Shown: positions 1 to 8,690 of the stretch, piece by piece
Layout: each line of letters opens with the position of its first letter
How positions within the stretch are numbered: the stretch's first letter is position 1
Origin: Pararhizobium polonicum
Lineage (GTDB): Bacteria > Pseudomonadota > Alphaproteobacteria > Rhizobiales > Rhizobiaceae
DNA length: 64,000 nucleotides
NCBI RefSeq assembly: GCF_001687365.1
Contig: NZ_LGLV01000004.1
Span: 1-64,000 of the forward strand
Direction of reading: 5' to 3'
Made by a program: the position numbers and the translations under genes
The notes under the pieces: generated by a model
Seen by the model: only the letters and a program-made list of their open reading frames with translations
What the model was told of the DNA's origin: nothing
The model's database searches: none

Positions 1-206
1 AGACCGAGAGCGTCCTGAACGGTGGAGAGAGCCTTGTTGTCCGAACGCATGGTCGTAGCGATCGACCAGTAAGCGGCGTTGTCAGCAGCCGTTTCGACGC
101 GCAGGCCGGAAGAAACGCGGCCCTGGGTCGTTTCCATGCCGGAACCGATGGAGCGCAGCGTCGAGAGTGCTGCCATTGCAGCCGAATTGGTGAGAATGCT
201 TGTCAT
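1..206 (-). CDS. flagellin, N-terminal part (cut by window edge)
   Basis: This encodes the first 68 residues of a flagellin, the secreted subunit of the flagellar filament. Translation starts MTSILTNSAAMAALSTLRSI and runs through the conserved N-terminal D0/D1 helix with the SSGLRV and DNAAYWSIATTMRSDN segments typical of rhizobial flagellins. The rest lies beyond the left edge. It aligns without gaps to the start of the complete flagellin at 482-1402. The first 83 window bases differ from that copy at only one position, so the two are tandem paralogues. In Agrobacterium and Sinorhizobium several fla genes sit in tandem, each with its own promoter. Which paralogue (flaB or other) this is cannot be told from the fragment. 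Confidence 0.93.
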   Translation of the reverse strand, partial: MTSILTNSAAMAALSTLRSIGSGMETTQGRVSSGLRVETAADNAAYWSIATTMRSDNKALSTVQDALG

Positions 207-395
207 GGTAAAACTGCCCCTTTTGAACAGGTGAAATGGAAGGGACATTCCGGTCATTACCGGGAAACAGCGGCCAGCTTCATGCCTGCTAACGTGTTAA
301 ATTTCTTGGTTAACCCGCTGCTTCGATGGCCATAGAAAACACCAACATGGTTAAAGAAACATAAAGGGGTACAAACAATTTTTGCGGACAAAGAA

Positions 396-425
396 AAAAC
401 CGCACCTCTTGCAAGATGCGGTTTT
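396..425 (-). terminator. rho-independent terminator of the complete flagellin gene
   Basis: The arms AAAACCGCA (396-404) and TGCGGTTTT (417-425) are perfectly complementary, and the loop between them contains the palindrome TCTTGCAAGA. Read on the minus strand, the hairpin is followed by a run of T from 394-399. It lies about 57 bases past the flagellin stop codon and before the next flagellin gene, so each flagellin is probably a separate transcript. Confidence 0.85.
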
Positions 426-481
426 CTGAAGGTCGCGAACCCACCGTTTGGGGGGGATGGCTGGCCCGCGCCGTTTTTCGA

Positions 482-1402
482 TTAACGGAACAGCGAGAGG
501 ATGTTCTGCGAGTCCGAGTTGGCGATCGAGAGAGCCTGGATGCCGAGCTGCTGCTGCGTCTGCAGAGCCTTGAGGCGGGTCGACTCTTCGTTCATGTCGG
601 CGTCAACCAGCTTGCCGATGCCGGACGTGATGGAGTCTTTCAGATCGGCAACGAAATCCGTCTGAAGGCTGATGCGCTTGTTGATCGAACCGAGGTCGGC
701 CGATGCGCTGGTCATGTTCTTCAGAACCGTGTCAACACCGCTGAGGTAGTCGGCCAGCTGAGTCGTTGTCGCGGAGGTGATGTCGATATTCAGGACGTTC
801 GTGCCGGTAATTGCAGTCGTACCGTCCTTGCCGATGAGATCAGCCGTCAGCAGGCCATTGGCTGCCGTGTCTTCGTCGATCAGCATCGTCTTGGTCGTAT
901 CGACGTCCAGCGTGGTCAGGCTCACGGCGCCGGAGGCATCGCGATTGAAGGAGCCGACGATCGACTTCGTGCCCGGAGCGGTCGCACCAGTTGCCGTGTA
1001 CAACCAGTTTTCACCCGAGAAAGACGCGGACTTGACCACGCCCTTCAGCTGTTCCTGCAGCTGCGTGATTTCCTTCTGGACCTTTTCCTTGTCGACGCCC
1101 GGTTCGCTGGCGGCAACCAGCTTGGCCTTGATTTCATCGACAACAGAGATAGAGGAATTCAGGCCAGTGTAGGCGACGTCCGTCTTGGCAGCGCCAAGAC
1201 CGAGAGCGTCCTGAACGGTGGAGAGAGCCTTGTTGTCCGAACGCATGGTCGTGGCGATCGACCAGTAAGCGGCGTTGTCGGAAGCGTTACCGACCTTCAG
1301 GCCGGACGAAATACGACCCTGGGTCGTTTCCATGTCGGAGCTGATAGAGCGCAGCGTCGAGAGTGCTGCCATTGCAGAAGAGTTCGTCAGGATGCTTGTC
1401 AT
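482..1402 (-). CDS. flaA: flagellin
   Basis: This is a complete flagellin of 306 residues, the filament subunit exported through the flagellar type III apparatus. The conserved N-terminal D0/D1 region (about residues 1-140, including SSGLKV and DNAAYWSIATTMRS) and the C-terminal D1/D0 region (about 225-306, ending ANSDSQNILSLFR) flank a short variable centre, giving the compact form typical of rhizobial complex filaments. The start codon follows a GAGGG ribosome-binding site. A terminator lies just downstream and fliP ends 320 bases upstream, so it is probably monocistronic. The symbol is by position: the fla copy next to fliP is flaA in Agrobacterium and Sinorhizobium. The paralogue number is not proved by the sequence. 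Confidence 0.93.
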   Translation of the reverse strand: MTSILTNSSAMAALSTLRSISSDMETTQGRISSGLKVGNASDNAAYWSIATTMRSDNKALSTVQDALGLGAAKTDVAYTGLNSSISVVDEIKAKLVAASEPGVDKEKVQKEITQLQEQLKGVVKSASFSGENWLYTATGATAPGTKSIVGSFNRDASGAVSLTTLDVDTTKTMLIDEDTAANGLLTADLIGKDGTTAITGTNVLNIDITSATTTQLADYLSGVDTVLKNMTSASADLGSINKRISLQTDFVADLKDSITSGIGKLVDADMNEESTRLKALQTQQQLGIQALSIANSDSQNILSLFR

Positions 1403-1722
1403 TAGGGTTGTCCCTCTAGATTACAAAAAACAGAGCTAGGGACATACCGGACTCAATACTTACCGGTGATGGCGGTTCGGCATCATGCCACTCGGCTCCT
1501 GTTCGTCAGGAAATCCAAATCCGTCATGTGAGGGTAATGTCGCAGGCAAACGTTGCGATATGTTTAAATGCCGCTCGAACATTAGAACGTTCGAAACATG
1601 CAAAGCAAACGGAGAACCCGCTGCAACGATCTTCTTTAAGAAGCAATATCAATGATTTGTCGCTTTTCGATCACCGCCGCGCCGGCCGGAAAATTGACCG
1701 ACCGTTAACCACGTCGGCGAGA
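1403..1722 (-). promoter_or_regulatory. flagellin upstream region, no gene seen
   Basis: This 320-base gap separates the fliP stop from the flagellin start and must hold the flagellin promoter and ribosome-binding site (GAGGG about nine bases before the ATG). I could not assign a particular promoter class. One inverted repeat is visible, TCGAAC (1575-1580) and GTTCGA (1589-1594) with an 8-base spacer. Reading frames across the gap carry no recognisable protein. Confidence 0.45.
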
Positions 1723-2460
1723 TCAGTGGAAGGACCGCACAAGGCTTCCGACAAGCAGGTTCCATCCGTCGATGAGAACGAAGAAGAGGATCTTGAAAGG
1801 CAGCGAGATCGAGGTGGGCGGCAGCATCATCATGCCCATCGCCATGGTGATGGTCGCGACAATCAGATCGATCACCAGGAACGGCAGCATGATCAGAAAG
1901 CCGATCTCGAAACCGCGCCTGATTTCCGAGATCATGAAGGCCGGCACCACGGCACGCAGATCGACCCGATCACCGACGACGACGGTCTGGCCCTTTTCCT
2001 GGGCTATATCGATGAACAGCTGCAGGTCCTTGTCGCGCGTATTGGCGAGCATGAACTCCCGGAACGGCTCCGCGATGCGCGTCATCGCCTCGGTTTCGTT
2101 GATCTGGTTCTGCAGGAGCGGATTGACCCCGTTCTGCCAGGCCCGGTCGAAGGTCGGCGCCATGACGTAGAAGGTCATGAACAGCGCAAGGCTGACCATG
2201 ATCATGTTGGAGGGGGTCGTTGCCAGCCCCATGCCGGTGCGAAGGATTGCAAAGGCAATGACGAAGCGCGGAAAGCTCGTCACCATGATGAGAATGCCCG
2301 GGGCGACTGACAGGATGGTCAGAACGCCGAAGGTGCGGATAATCCAGGACGCGACGGAGCCGTCGATGGGCGTATTCAGGATGTCGGCGGGAAAGCCTTG
2401 CGCTCCCGCGATACCCGACATCGCCAGCATGGCGGCTATGAATGTGATAGTCCGGATCAT
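1723..2460 (-). CDS. fliP: flagellar export gate protein FliP
   Basis: This is FliP (245 residues), an integral membrane component of the flagellar type III export gate that works with FliQ and FliR. A cleavable signal peptide (MIRTITFIAAMLAMSGIAGA) precedes membrane segments that include the family-typical stretches VAPGILIMVTSFPRFVIAF and LPFLVIDLIVATITMAMGM. An in-frame TTG lies seven codons further upstream and would overlap fliL. The ATG at 2460 is preferred because it begins the signal peptide directly. It is the last gene of the long minus-strand run flgB to fliP and lies immediately after fliL. Confidence 0.96.
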   Translation of the reverse strand: MIRTITFIAAMLAMSGIAGAQGFPADILNTPIDGSVASWIIRTFGVLTILSVAPGILIMVTSFPRFVIAFAILRTGMGLATTPSNMIMVSLALFMTFYVMAPTFDRAWQNGVNPLLQNQINETEAMTRIAEPFREFMLANTRDKDLQLFIDIAQEKGQTVVVGDRVDLRAVVPAFMISEIRRGFEIGFLIMLPFLVIDLIVATITMAMGMMMLPPTSISLPFKILFFVLIDGWNLLVGSLVRSFH

Positions 2461-2467
2461 GGGCGAA

Positions 2468-3016
2468 TCATTGAATGACAAATGTCCTGAAGATCACATT
2501 GGTTACGCGCCCTTCGGAGCGCAGGTCAACCCGTTCCTCGATGTCATCCTTCAGATATTGAAATCCGCGCGGCCCCTGGATCTGCTGCAGCGACACCGTC
2601 TTGAGATAGGCCGCAATATCCTGATGGATCTGTTCGGCCATTGCGACGTCGGGTGCGCCCTTGAAAAGCAGCGCAACTTCAAGCCGGATCCAGTTTTCGG
2701 TGGGATAGGCAAGATTGGTGGTGATCGCATCCAGCTGAACGACGCCATTGGCGGCGGTCGATATTTTCGGCAGTTCGTCGTCTTTCTTGCCAGCTTCACC
2801 AGCCGCCTGCGGCTGCCCGGCATTTTTCGAAGCGACCGCTGCCTTCGCCTCCTCGATGATCTTTGCTTCCTCGGCACTGACCGGTGCAGGTGCCAGCACG
2901 CCGCCGATCAGCCAGCCGCCGCCGCCCGCCATCAACGTCAGGACGGCGAGCGCCGCGATCATGATGAGCGGCGATGATTTCTTCGGACCGCCATTGGCGG
3001 AATCGGCATCTTCCAT
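2468..3016 (-). CDS. fliL: flagellar basal body-associated protein FliL
   Basis: This is FliL (182 residues), a single-pass inner-membrane protein that surrounds the stator units and supports torque. An N-terminal cytoplasmic tail is followed by one membrane helix (about residues 16-40, glycine-rich), an Ala/Lys-rich periplasmic linker, and a C-terminal FliL domain with LEVALLFKG and a final VTNVIFRTFVIQ. A TTG two codons upstream is an alternative start; ATG was chosen. It lies between flgH and fliP in the order seen in other Rhizobiaceae. Confidence 0.93.
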   Translation of the reverse strand: MEDADSANGGPKKSSPLIMIAALAVLTLMAGGGGWLIGGVLAPAPVSAEEAKIIEEAKAAVASKNAGQPQAAGEAGKKDDELPKISTAANGVVQLDAITTNLAYPTENWIRLEVALLFKGAPDVAMAEQIHQDIAAYLKTVSLQQIQGPRGFQYLKDDIEERVDLRSEGRVTNVIFRTFVIQ

Positions 3017-3067
3017 CTTCAAAATCCATCAAGTGTTGGCCGCGGCATGCACGGCGCTGTCGCGTCG

Positions 3068-3778
3068 TCAGATCGGCGAAACGATGTCCATGACCTGCTG
3101 GCCCCATGGCGGCTGCTGCACTTCGCTCAGGCGGCCGCGGCCACCATACGAAATACGCGCCTCGGCGATCTTGTCGTAGGAAATCATGTTGCGCGCATCG
3201 ACGTCATAGGGCCGGACAATACCGGCGACGTTGAGGATGCGGATTTCGTGATTGACCCGAACCTCCTGCGAGCCGCTGATCAGCAGATTGCCGTTTTCGA
3301 GCACGCCGGTCACCACGGCGGCGACCAGCAAGACGAGCTTTTCGGAACGCTCCGTCGTGCCCTCGCCCTTGGACTTGGTGTTCGAACCATAGTCGAGACC
3401 GCCCTTCCAGCCGAAATCGCTGGTTTGCGAATTGCCGTTCGCGCCGATGTTGAAGCCGCTGTCGTTGGTCCGGCTGCGATCGGTCTTGTTGTCGAACGAT
3501 GCCTTGTCGTCGATGCGGATATCGACGGTCAGGATATCCCCGACCTTGAGCGCACGCGCGTCCTTGAACAGGGCTGCCTGATTGTCGCTCCAGAGCGAAT
3601 AGCCGGCGACAACCTGGCGCGGCTCCTTCGGATACATCGCCATCTGCGGTGTCTGGGCATATTGCAGGCCGCTACCGATCGGGCTCATGGCGGGCGCCTT
3701 GCCGATCTCGTTGAAAGCCTGGCTCTGGCAGCCCGTCAGCAGGCTGGCGGCGAGAAGAACCGGAAGCGGATATCTCAT
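3068..3778 (-). CDS. flgH: flagellar L-ring protein FlgH (lipoprotein)
   Basis: This is FlgH (236 residues), the outer-membrane L-ring subunit that acts as a bushing for the rod. The N-terminus is a lipoprotein signal with the lipobox LLTGC, cysteine at residue 17. Family features include the segments GDILTVDIRIDDKASF and GNLLISGSQEVRVNHEIRIL, and a C-terminal ending that resembles other FlgH proteins. Its start overlaps the end of motE by four bases (ATGA type), so the two are probably translationally coupled. Confidence 0.96.
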   Translation of the reverse strand: MRYPLPVLLAASLLTGCQSQAFNEIGKAPAMSPIGSGLQYAQTPQMAMYPKEPRQVVAGYSLWSDNQAALFKDARALKVGDILTVDIRIDDKASFDNKTDRSRTNDSGFNIGANGNSQTSDFGWKGGLDYGSNTKSKGEGTTERSEKLVLLVAAVVTGVLENGNLLISGSQEVRVNHEIRILNVAGIVRPYDVDARNMISYDKIAEARISYGGRGRLSEVQQPPWGQQVMDIVSPI

Positions 3779-4320
3779 GACGGTTCCTTCGATGTGTTCG
3801 GGTCTGTGGCGCTGGAGATGACGTTGGTGAGAACAGCCGCCTTCTCGCTGCTCATCTCGCTGAGGATGAGGCTGGACTGGCGCGGCGGCAGCTTCATGAT
3901 GATCGCCGCCGCGATACCGGGATTGACCAGCTCAAGCTTGCTGGCGGCGGCATCCGGCTTCATCGTCTTGTAGATACCCACCAGGCCGATCTCCGCCTGC
4001 TGCAGGAAATCATTGCGGCGCTTCAGCCAATCCTCGTATTCGGCACGCCGCTTCTCAAGCGTTGCAATGCGCGTATCGATGTCGCCTTGCAGCTTTTCCA
4101 GGTCCCGCTTCTGCAGAAGGTAGCGCTGGTCGCGGGCGGCATCGGCAATATTGGTGCAGAACTGCTGGATTTCGTCGCCATTCGCCGGAATGCCTGCTGC
4201 CGGTGCGGCCACTTCCTGCGCAAAGGCGCCGGGCATGGCCAGCATGGTGCAGCCGGCGGCGATCATCATCAGGCGACGGCGCAGACTGTCCGGTGCGCAG
4301 GAGGGGGTGTGTACGGTCAT
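3775..4320 (-). CDS. motE: motility protein MotE (MotC chaperone family)
   Basis: This is a 181-residue secreted protein with a hydrophobic segment at about residues 17-35 ending in AFA, a charged, probably coiled-coil centre (LEKLQGDIDTRIATLEKRRA), and an MgtE-N-like C-terminal part (LVNPGIAAAIIMKLPPRQSS). In Sinorhizobium meliloti the protein in this position, MotE, is a periplasmic chaperone for the motor protein MotC. That role is inferred here from position and domain pattern. It overlaps flgI and flgH by four bases at either end, consistent with one tightly coupled transcript. Confidence 0.88.
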   Translation of the reverse strand: MTVHTPSCAPDSLRRRLMMIAAGCTMLAMPGAFAQEVAAPAAGIPANGDEIQQFCTNIADAARDQRYLLQKRDLEKLQGDIDTRIATLEKRRAEYEDWLKRRNDFLQQAEIGLVGIYKTMKPDAAASKLELVNPGIAAAIIMKLPPRQSSLILSEMSSEKAAVLTNVISSATDPNTSKEPS

Positions 4321-5432
4321 TGCAATACGAGCTCCGCCTGGAGGGCCCCGGCTGTTTTTATGCCCTGGAGAATGGAAATGATGCCGTCCGGTTTCACGCC
4401 GATGCTGTTGAGACCGGCAACTAGCGAGCGCAGGTTGGAGCCGTTGAGGATTGCAACCGTGCCGCCGTCCTGCGACGCATCGATCGTCGTATTGGGCTCC
4501 ACGGCCGTCACCCCGTCGGAGAACGGCGCGGGCTGCACGACCGTCGGCGTTTCCGTCACCTGCACCGTCAATGTGCCGTAGCTGACAGCGACCTGCGCAA
4601 TGCGGACATCCTGTCCGATGACGATCGTTCCCGTTCGCTCATTGATCACGACGCGCGCCGGAACGTCCGTCTCGATGACGAGATTTTCGATATCGGCCAT
4701 CAGACGGGAGAGATCCGCCATCTTTGGCTTGTCGATCACGACCGACTGCGAATCCCGCGCTTCGGCGATGCTTCCACCGAACTGGGTCTTGCCATAACGA
4801 TTGATGGCCGCGGCCATGCCGACCGCCGTCGAGAAGTCCGGGTTGCGCAGCTGCAGCACCAGATTGAAGGCATCCTTGAACTTGGCCGGCAGTTCACGTT
4901 CGATGATGGCACCGTTCGGGACGCGGCCGGACGTCGTCACGCCTTGCGTCACGGAGGCGGCGGCACCCTGCGCGCTGAACCCGGTGACCACTACCGAACC
5001 CTGCGCCACCGCATAGATCTGGCCATCCGCGCCCGAAAGCGAGGTCATGACCAGCGTACCGCCGCGCAGCGATGTGGAATCGCCCAACGATCCGACGGTC
5101 ACGTCGATCCGGCTGCCGGGGCTGGCAAAGGGCGGCAGATTGGCAGTTACCAGAACGGCAGCGATATTCTTGGAGCGGGAATCGCCGCCTTGCGTCGAAA
5201 TACCAAGGTTCTGAAGCATGGCGCGCAGGGACTGCTCGGTAAACGGCGACGAGCGTAGGCTGTCTCCGGTTCCCTGCAGACCGACCACGAGACCATAGCC
5301 GATCAGCTGGTTTTCCCGGCCCGACTGCAGCGAGGCGATATCCTTGATGCGCGACGCAGCCTCAGCCGGCGCGATCGCCATAGCGAAGATGGCGGCGAAC
5401 GCCAGGCACCATTTGCCGAAACGAAAGATCAT
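4317..5432 (-). CDS. flgI: flagellar P-ring protein FlgI
   Basis: This is FlgI (371 residues), the periplasmic P-ring subunit around the rod. A signal peptide (cleavage after PAEAA, about residue 25) is followed by the diagnostic start of the mature protein, SRIKDIASLQSGRENQLIGYGLVVGLQGTGD. Length and the C-terminal LKPDGIISILQGIKTAGAL segment type fit the family. It overlaps flgA by four bases at its start and motE by four at its end. FlgA, encoded just upstream, is its assembly chaperone. Confidence 0.97.
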   Translation of the reverse strand: MIFRFGKWCLAFAAIFAMAIAPAEAASRIKDIASLQSGRENQLIGYGLVVGLQGTGDSLRSSPFTEQSLRAMLQNLGISTQGGDSRSKNIAAVLVTANLPPFASPGSRIDVTVGSLGDSTSLRGGTLVMTSLSGADGQIYAVAQGSVVVTGFSAQGAAASVTQGVTTSGRVPNGAIIERELPAKFKDAFNLVLQLRNPDFSTAVGMAAAINRYGKTQFGGSIAEARDSQSVVIDKPKMADLSRLMADIENLVIETDVPARVVINERTGTIVIGQDVRIAQVAVSYGTLTVQVTETPTVVQPAPFSDGVTAVEPNTTIDASQDGGTVAILNGSNLRSLVAGLNSIGVKPDGIISILQGIKTAGALQAELVLQ

Positions 5433-5950
5433 TTTGCCACCACATGAATTGTGCCGTCTTCCATCACCGTACCGGAAACGATGATGCCCGAATCGGTGTT
5501 GCGCACCCGGATCAGGTCGCCGACCGCGGCGTTCTCCAGCGGCGCACCGCCTGCGGTGATCGTCAACGCTCCGTTGGTGAAGACGATGCGCACCGCCTTG
5601 CCGCGCTCCACCGCATAGGGTTCGCGCAGGGATGAAACGAGAATGACGCGTCCCTGGAGCAGCGTGCGACTGGTCACTTTGCCGACCACCTGCCCGGTTG
5701 CCGTAGCATAGTCACCGGTGAGAGCCGGATTGGTAACCTCGACCTCTTCCAGACGCTTGGCATCGACGATTTCGCCCGGATAGATCGTCTGGGTCGGGAT
5801 AACAGCCATCCGCCTTTCGGCGAAGGCCGCTTGAGGAGACATCAGGCCGGGGCCAAGGCACCCGGTGACCGCCAGCGCCCGCAGGAGGAACCCTCCGCGG
5901 GTGGCAGCCGTTGTCAAGATCGATGCGCTGGCAGTCCGGCGAAACGTCAT
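5429..5950 (-). CDS. flgA: flagellar P-ring assembly chaperone FlgA
   Basis: This is FlgA (173 residues from this start), a periplasmic chaperone for FlgI polymerisation. After an N-terminal signal region ending AAFA comes a SAF-type domain with VIPTQTIYPGEIVDAKRL and a C-terminal SGTVMEDGTIHVVAK typical of FlgA. Two ATG codons are possible, 5959 and 5950. The AGAGGGA ribosome-binding site is about nine bases before the second and directly abuts the first, so 5950 is preferred. It lies between flgG and flgI. Confidence 0.93.
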   Translation of the reverse strand: MTFRRTASASILTTAATRGGFLLRALAVTGCLGPGLMSPQAAFAERRMAVIPTQTIYPGEIVDAKRLEEVEVTNPALTGDYATATGQVVGKVTSRTLLQGRVILVSSLREPYAVERGKAVRIVFTNGALTITAGGAPLENAAVGDLIRVRNTDSGIIVSGTVMEDGTIHVVAK

Positions 5951-5967
5951 GTTTGCCATTCCCTCTG

Positions 5968-6756
5968 TTATCTCAGGTTCTTGCTGACCGTCGCAGCCAT
6001 TTCGTCGGCCGCCTGGATGATCTTCGAGTTCATTTCATAGGCGCGCTGGGCGGAGATCAGGTCGGTGATTTCCTTGACTGGATCGACGTTCGACGCCTCG
6101 AGGTATTTCTGCTTGATCTGCGCATAGCCCGGATCCGCCGGCGTGCCGATCACCGGGTCGCCGGAAGCCGGCGTCTGCTTGAACAGGTTGTCGCCCTGCG
6201 GCTCGAGACCCGCCTCGTTGACGAAGTTGGCGATGGTCAGCTGGCCGATCTGGGTCGGGATCGTGGCATTGCCGACGCGAACCGACACCTCGCCCGACGT
6301 GCTCACGGTAATCTCGCTGGAATTCGCCGGGACGGTGATTTCCGGAATGACCGTGTAGCCGTCGATCGTGACGAGCTGGCCTTGGGCATTGGTGTTGAAA
6401 GCGCCGGCGCGGGTGTACGATGTTTCGCCGTCGGGCGTTTCCACCTGGAACCAGCCGCGACCGACCAGCGCCAGATCGAGGTCATTGCCGGTGCTGACGA
6501 GGCTGCCCTGCATATGCAGGTTGCGGACGGCGGAAGTCTGAACCCCGAGACCGATGATGGCGCCTTCCGGCACGATCGCCTGGTTGGCCCGGTTCGGCAC
6601 GCCCTGGGCGCGCTCTGTCTGATAGAGAAGGTCGGAGAACTCTGCGCGGGCGCGCTTGTAGCCCGTGGTGTTGATGTTCGCGATGTTGTTCGCGATCACT
6701 TCCAGGTTCAGCTGCTGGGCGTTCATGCCTGTCGCGGCGATCGAGAGAGCCTTCAT
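5968..6756 (-). CDS. flgG: flagellar distal rod protein FlgG
   Basis: This is FlgG (262 residues), the distal rod subunit. The N-terminal rod motif [20 protein letters not shown], followed by [20 protein letters not shown], and the C-terminal [20 protein letters not shown] are classic for FlgG/FlgF proteins. The full length and the VNTGY-like loop support FlgG rather than FlgF, which is encoded separately at 10170. A good AAGGA ribosome-binding site precedes the ATG. The gene sits between fliE and flgA. Confidence 0.97.
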   Translation of the reverse strand: MKALSIAATGMNAQQLNLEVIANNIANINTTGYKRARAEFSDLLYQTERAQGVPNRANQAIVPEGAIIGLGVQTSAVRNLHMQGSLVSTGNDLDLALVGRGWFQVETPDGETSYTRAGAFNTNAQGQLVTIDGYTVIPEITVPANSSEITVSTSGEVSVRVGNATIPTQIGQLTIANFVNEAGLEPQGDNLFKQTPASGDPVIGTPADPGYAQIKQKYLEASNVDPVKEITDLISAQRAYEMNSKIIQAADEMAATVSKNLR

Positions 6757-6768
6757 TCTTTTTATCCT

Positions 6769-7104
6769 TTAAATCGGCATGCGTGCAATTTCGAGATAGG
6801 CGCTGACCACCTTGTCGCGGATGGCGATGGCGGTTTGCAGCGACTGCTCGGCATTCATCACGGAATCGATGACTTCACGGGTATTGGCTTCGCCGCGGAT
6901 ACCCTGGATGGAGGAGACTTCCGATTGTCTGAGGCTGTTGGTCATCTCGGTGGCCATATTGCCCATGACCTCGGCAAAGCTTTGCGATTTGCCGGCCGTG
7001 GCGGCACCGCCGAGAATGCTCTGCGCAGAGGATGCGCTCGACGTGGATGCGACATCCTTGACGGTCGAAAGGGCGGCGCTGATGGTTTTGATTGCATCGA
7101 TCAT
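6769..7104 (-). CDS. fliE: flagellar hook-basal body protein FliE
   Basis: This is FliE (111 residues), the small protein joining the MS ring to the rod. The C-terminal half has the family pattern of [21 protein letters not shown] and [27 protein letters not shown]. Its start codon overlaps the flgC stop by one base (TAATG), so it is coupled to flgC. Confidence 0.94.
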   Translation of the reverse strand: MIDAIKTISAALSTVKDVASTSSASSAQSILGGAATAGKSQSFAEVMGNMATEMTNSLRQSEVSSIQGIRGEANTREVIDSVMNAEQSLQTAIAIRDKVVSAYLEIARMPI

Positions 7105-7523
7105 TATTGCGAGGCCCTCAGAAGGTCGATTGTTGCGGAAATCAGGTCGCGTGCCTGCTTCGTGGTCTGGAGATTGGCCTCATAGGAGCGGTTTGCTTCC
7201 CGCATGTCGGCCATTTCGATCAGCACGTTGACGTTCGGCAGCTTGACCATGCCTTTGTCGTCGGCGGCAGGATTGCCCGGATCGAACTCGATGGTGAATT
7301 CGGAATCGTCGGTTCCAAGACGCTTCACCTCGACGGTCGATGCGCCGCTGGCGCGGTCGACTTCCGCAGCGAAACTCACCGTCTTGCGACGATACGGGTC
7401 GGTGCCCGGCGCATCGCCGGTGGAACGGGCGTTGGCGATATTTTCCGAAACGATGCGCAGGCGCGTCGATTCCGCTTCGAGACCGGAGGCCGAAACCTTG
7501 AGAGCTGAAACAAGAGGATCCAT
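7104..7523 (-). CDS. flgC: flagellar proximal rod protein FlgC
   Basis: This is FlgC (139 residues), a proximal rod subunit. It has the N-terminal rod motif ([29 protein letters not shown], continuing with TDPYRRKTV) and the C-terminal [20 protein letters not shown]. It lies five bases after flgB and overlaps fliE by one base, in the usual flgB-flgC-fliE order. Confidence 0.96.
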   Translation of the reverse strand: MDPLVSALKVSASGLEAESTRLRIVSENIANARSTGDAPGTDPYRRKTVSFAAEVDRASGASTVEVKRLGTDDSEFTIEFDPGNPAADDKGMVKLPNVNVLIEMADMREANRSYEANLQTTKQARDLISATIDLLRASQ

Positions 7524-7528
7524 GGCTG

Positions 7529-7912
7529 CTATTTCCGTACCGTCATGAGCATCATCCGGTGAAACGCCTTCACGAGCCCGGTATTGAGCTCGTAGTCACG
7601 CTTGACTTCACCGGTTTTCATCAATTCCTTTTCCAGCTGGACGCTATTGCCCGACTGCTGGACCTCGGTATCGCCCAGCATGCTGGTTTCCGTGACCTGC
7701 GCCGCGCTGCTTCCGTCGGTGAAATGCGCCGGGTTGGTCGCCGCCATCTGAAAGCCGGTTTCCTGCAGAACGCTCTGGAACGGTTTGACGTCCTTGGCGG
7801 CGTAGTGCGGCGTATTGGCGTTGGCGATGTTGCCGGCGACGACGTTCTGGCGGACTGCCAGCCATTGCGCCTGCCGGGACGCGAGATCGAAAAGCTGTAT
7901 AGGTTGCATCAT
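7529..7912 (-). CDS. flgB: flagellar proximal rod protein FlgB
   Basis: This is FlgB (127 residues), a proximal rod subunit. The segment [20 protein letters not shown] and the tail [13 protein letters not shown] are diagnostic. It probably begins a transcript flgB-flgC-fliE-flgG-flgA-flgI-motE-flgH-fliL-fliP, because a gap of 235 bases without a gene lies upstream and every following junction is short or overlapping. Confidence 0.95.
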   Translation of the reverse strand: MMQPIQLFDLASRQAQWLAVRQNVVAGNIANANTPHYAAKDVKPFQSVLQETGFQMAATNPAHFTDGSSAAQVTETSMLGDTEVQQSGNSVQLEKELMKTGEVKRDYELNTGLVKAFHRMMLMTVRK

Positions 7913-8147
7913 GCGACTCCATGCTTGTTGCTGCCGAACCTAGGGAAGCAATCTTGCGTGGGACTGAATTGGATGTGCATGAAAAGGCAGCGGGGGCCGG
8001 CATTGCGAAGGCAATATACTTTGGCGTGTAGACCAGCCCGAATCGGCTGAAACGCTCAAGACGGGAGGTCGCAGCCAATGACAGATTGCCCCGCATGGCC
8101 GTCAGGCCGCGCCGGGTGCAATCCTTGTTGATGACCAGAGCGGCCTA

Positions 8148-8687
8148 TCAATCAGCCTGGTAGACGTCACCCTTGGAGGTGATCATGACCCAGTGGCCGT
8201 CGCGTTGTTCCAGTGTCGCGAGGCGGCTGTTGTCCGGCAAGGTCGAACCGACGCGGACAATATACATGCCGCTGCTGTCTTCGATCAGCGCGCGGCCATT
8301 GGCGACATGCATCAGCTTGAAGCCGGTGACGGAAGGAAACGGTTGCTCCAGATCCCCCTCGATGCTGGCCTGCTTGGCTTCGCCCGCATCCGGAACCGTG
8401 GCTGTCGTCAGTTCGTCGATGGCCGCTTGTGTCGCCGCATTGCGGTCCGTCACCGTCAGCGGTGACGAAACGCCGCCATGCCCGGCTCGGCCCGGCAGGC
8501 TGTGTGAGTTATCCTCCCAAAGCGTCGGCATCGAGAATTTGTCCTGATGCAGGAAGGCATACCAGGGGAAAAACGTGGCGAGTGCTGCCAGCACCACACC
8601 TGTCGCGCCCAGCGCCTTGTCGATCAGCGGCGTGCGTTCGCTGCGCTTGCGCTGCGGTACGATTTCATCGGCGTCGTAATCCATCAT
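8148..8687 (-). CDS. unrecognised single-pass membrane protein in the flagellar cluster
   Basis: I do not recognise a named family for this 179-residue protein. It has a charged N-terminal cytoplasmic segment with a basic cluster (PQRKRSERT), one membrane helix (about residues 27-47, ALGATGVVLAALATFFPWYA), then a periplasmic part. The last 60 residues look like a small beta domain (RALIEDSSGMYIVRVGSTLP, then a short strand pattern ending KGDVYQAD). It starts four bases after fliI, so it is probably co-transcribed with it. A protein-coding gene of similar kind sits at this point of other rhizobial flagellar clusters. A motility role is inferred only from position. The ATG could be the first or second of two adjacent ATGs. 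Confidence 0.75.
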   Translation of the reverse strand: MMDYDADEIVPQRKRSERTPLIDKALGATGVVLAALATFFPWYAFLHQDKFSMPTLWEDNSHSLPGRAGHGGVSSPLTVTDRNAATQAAIDELTTATVPDAGEAKQASIEGDLEQPFPSVTGFKLMHVANGRALIEDSSGMYIVRVGSTLPDNSRLATLEQRDGHWVMITSKGDVYQAD

Positions 8688-8690
8688 CGC

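Noticed and set aside
416-1405. Long plus-strand frame opposite the flagellin gene
   Set aside because: It mirrors a clear flagellin on the other strand and has no family resemblance; a shadow due to codon bias of the real gene.
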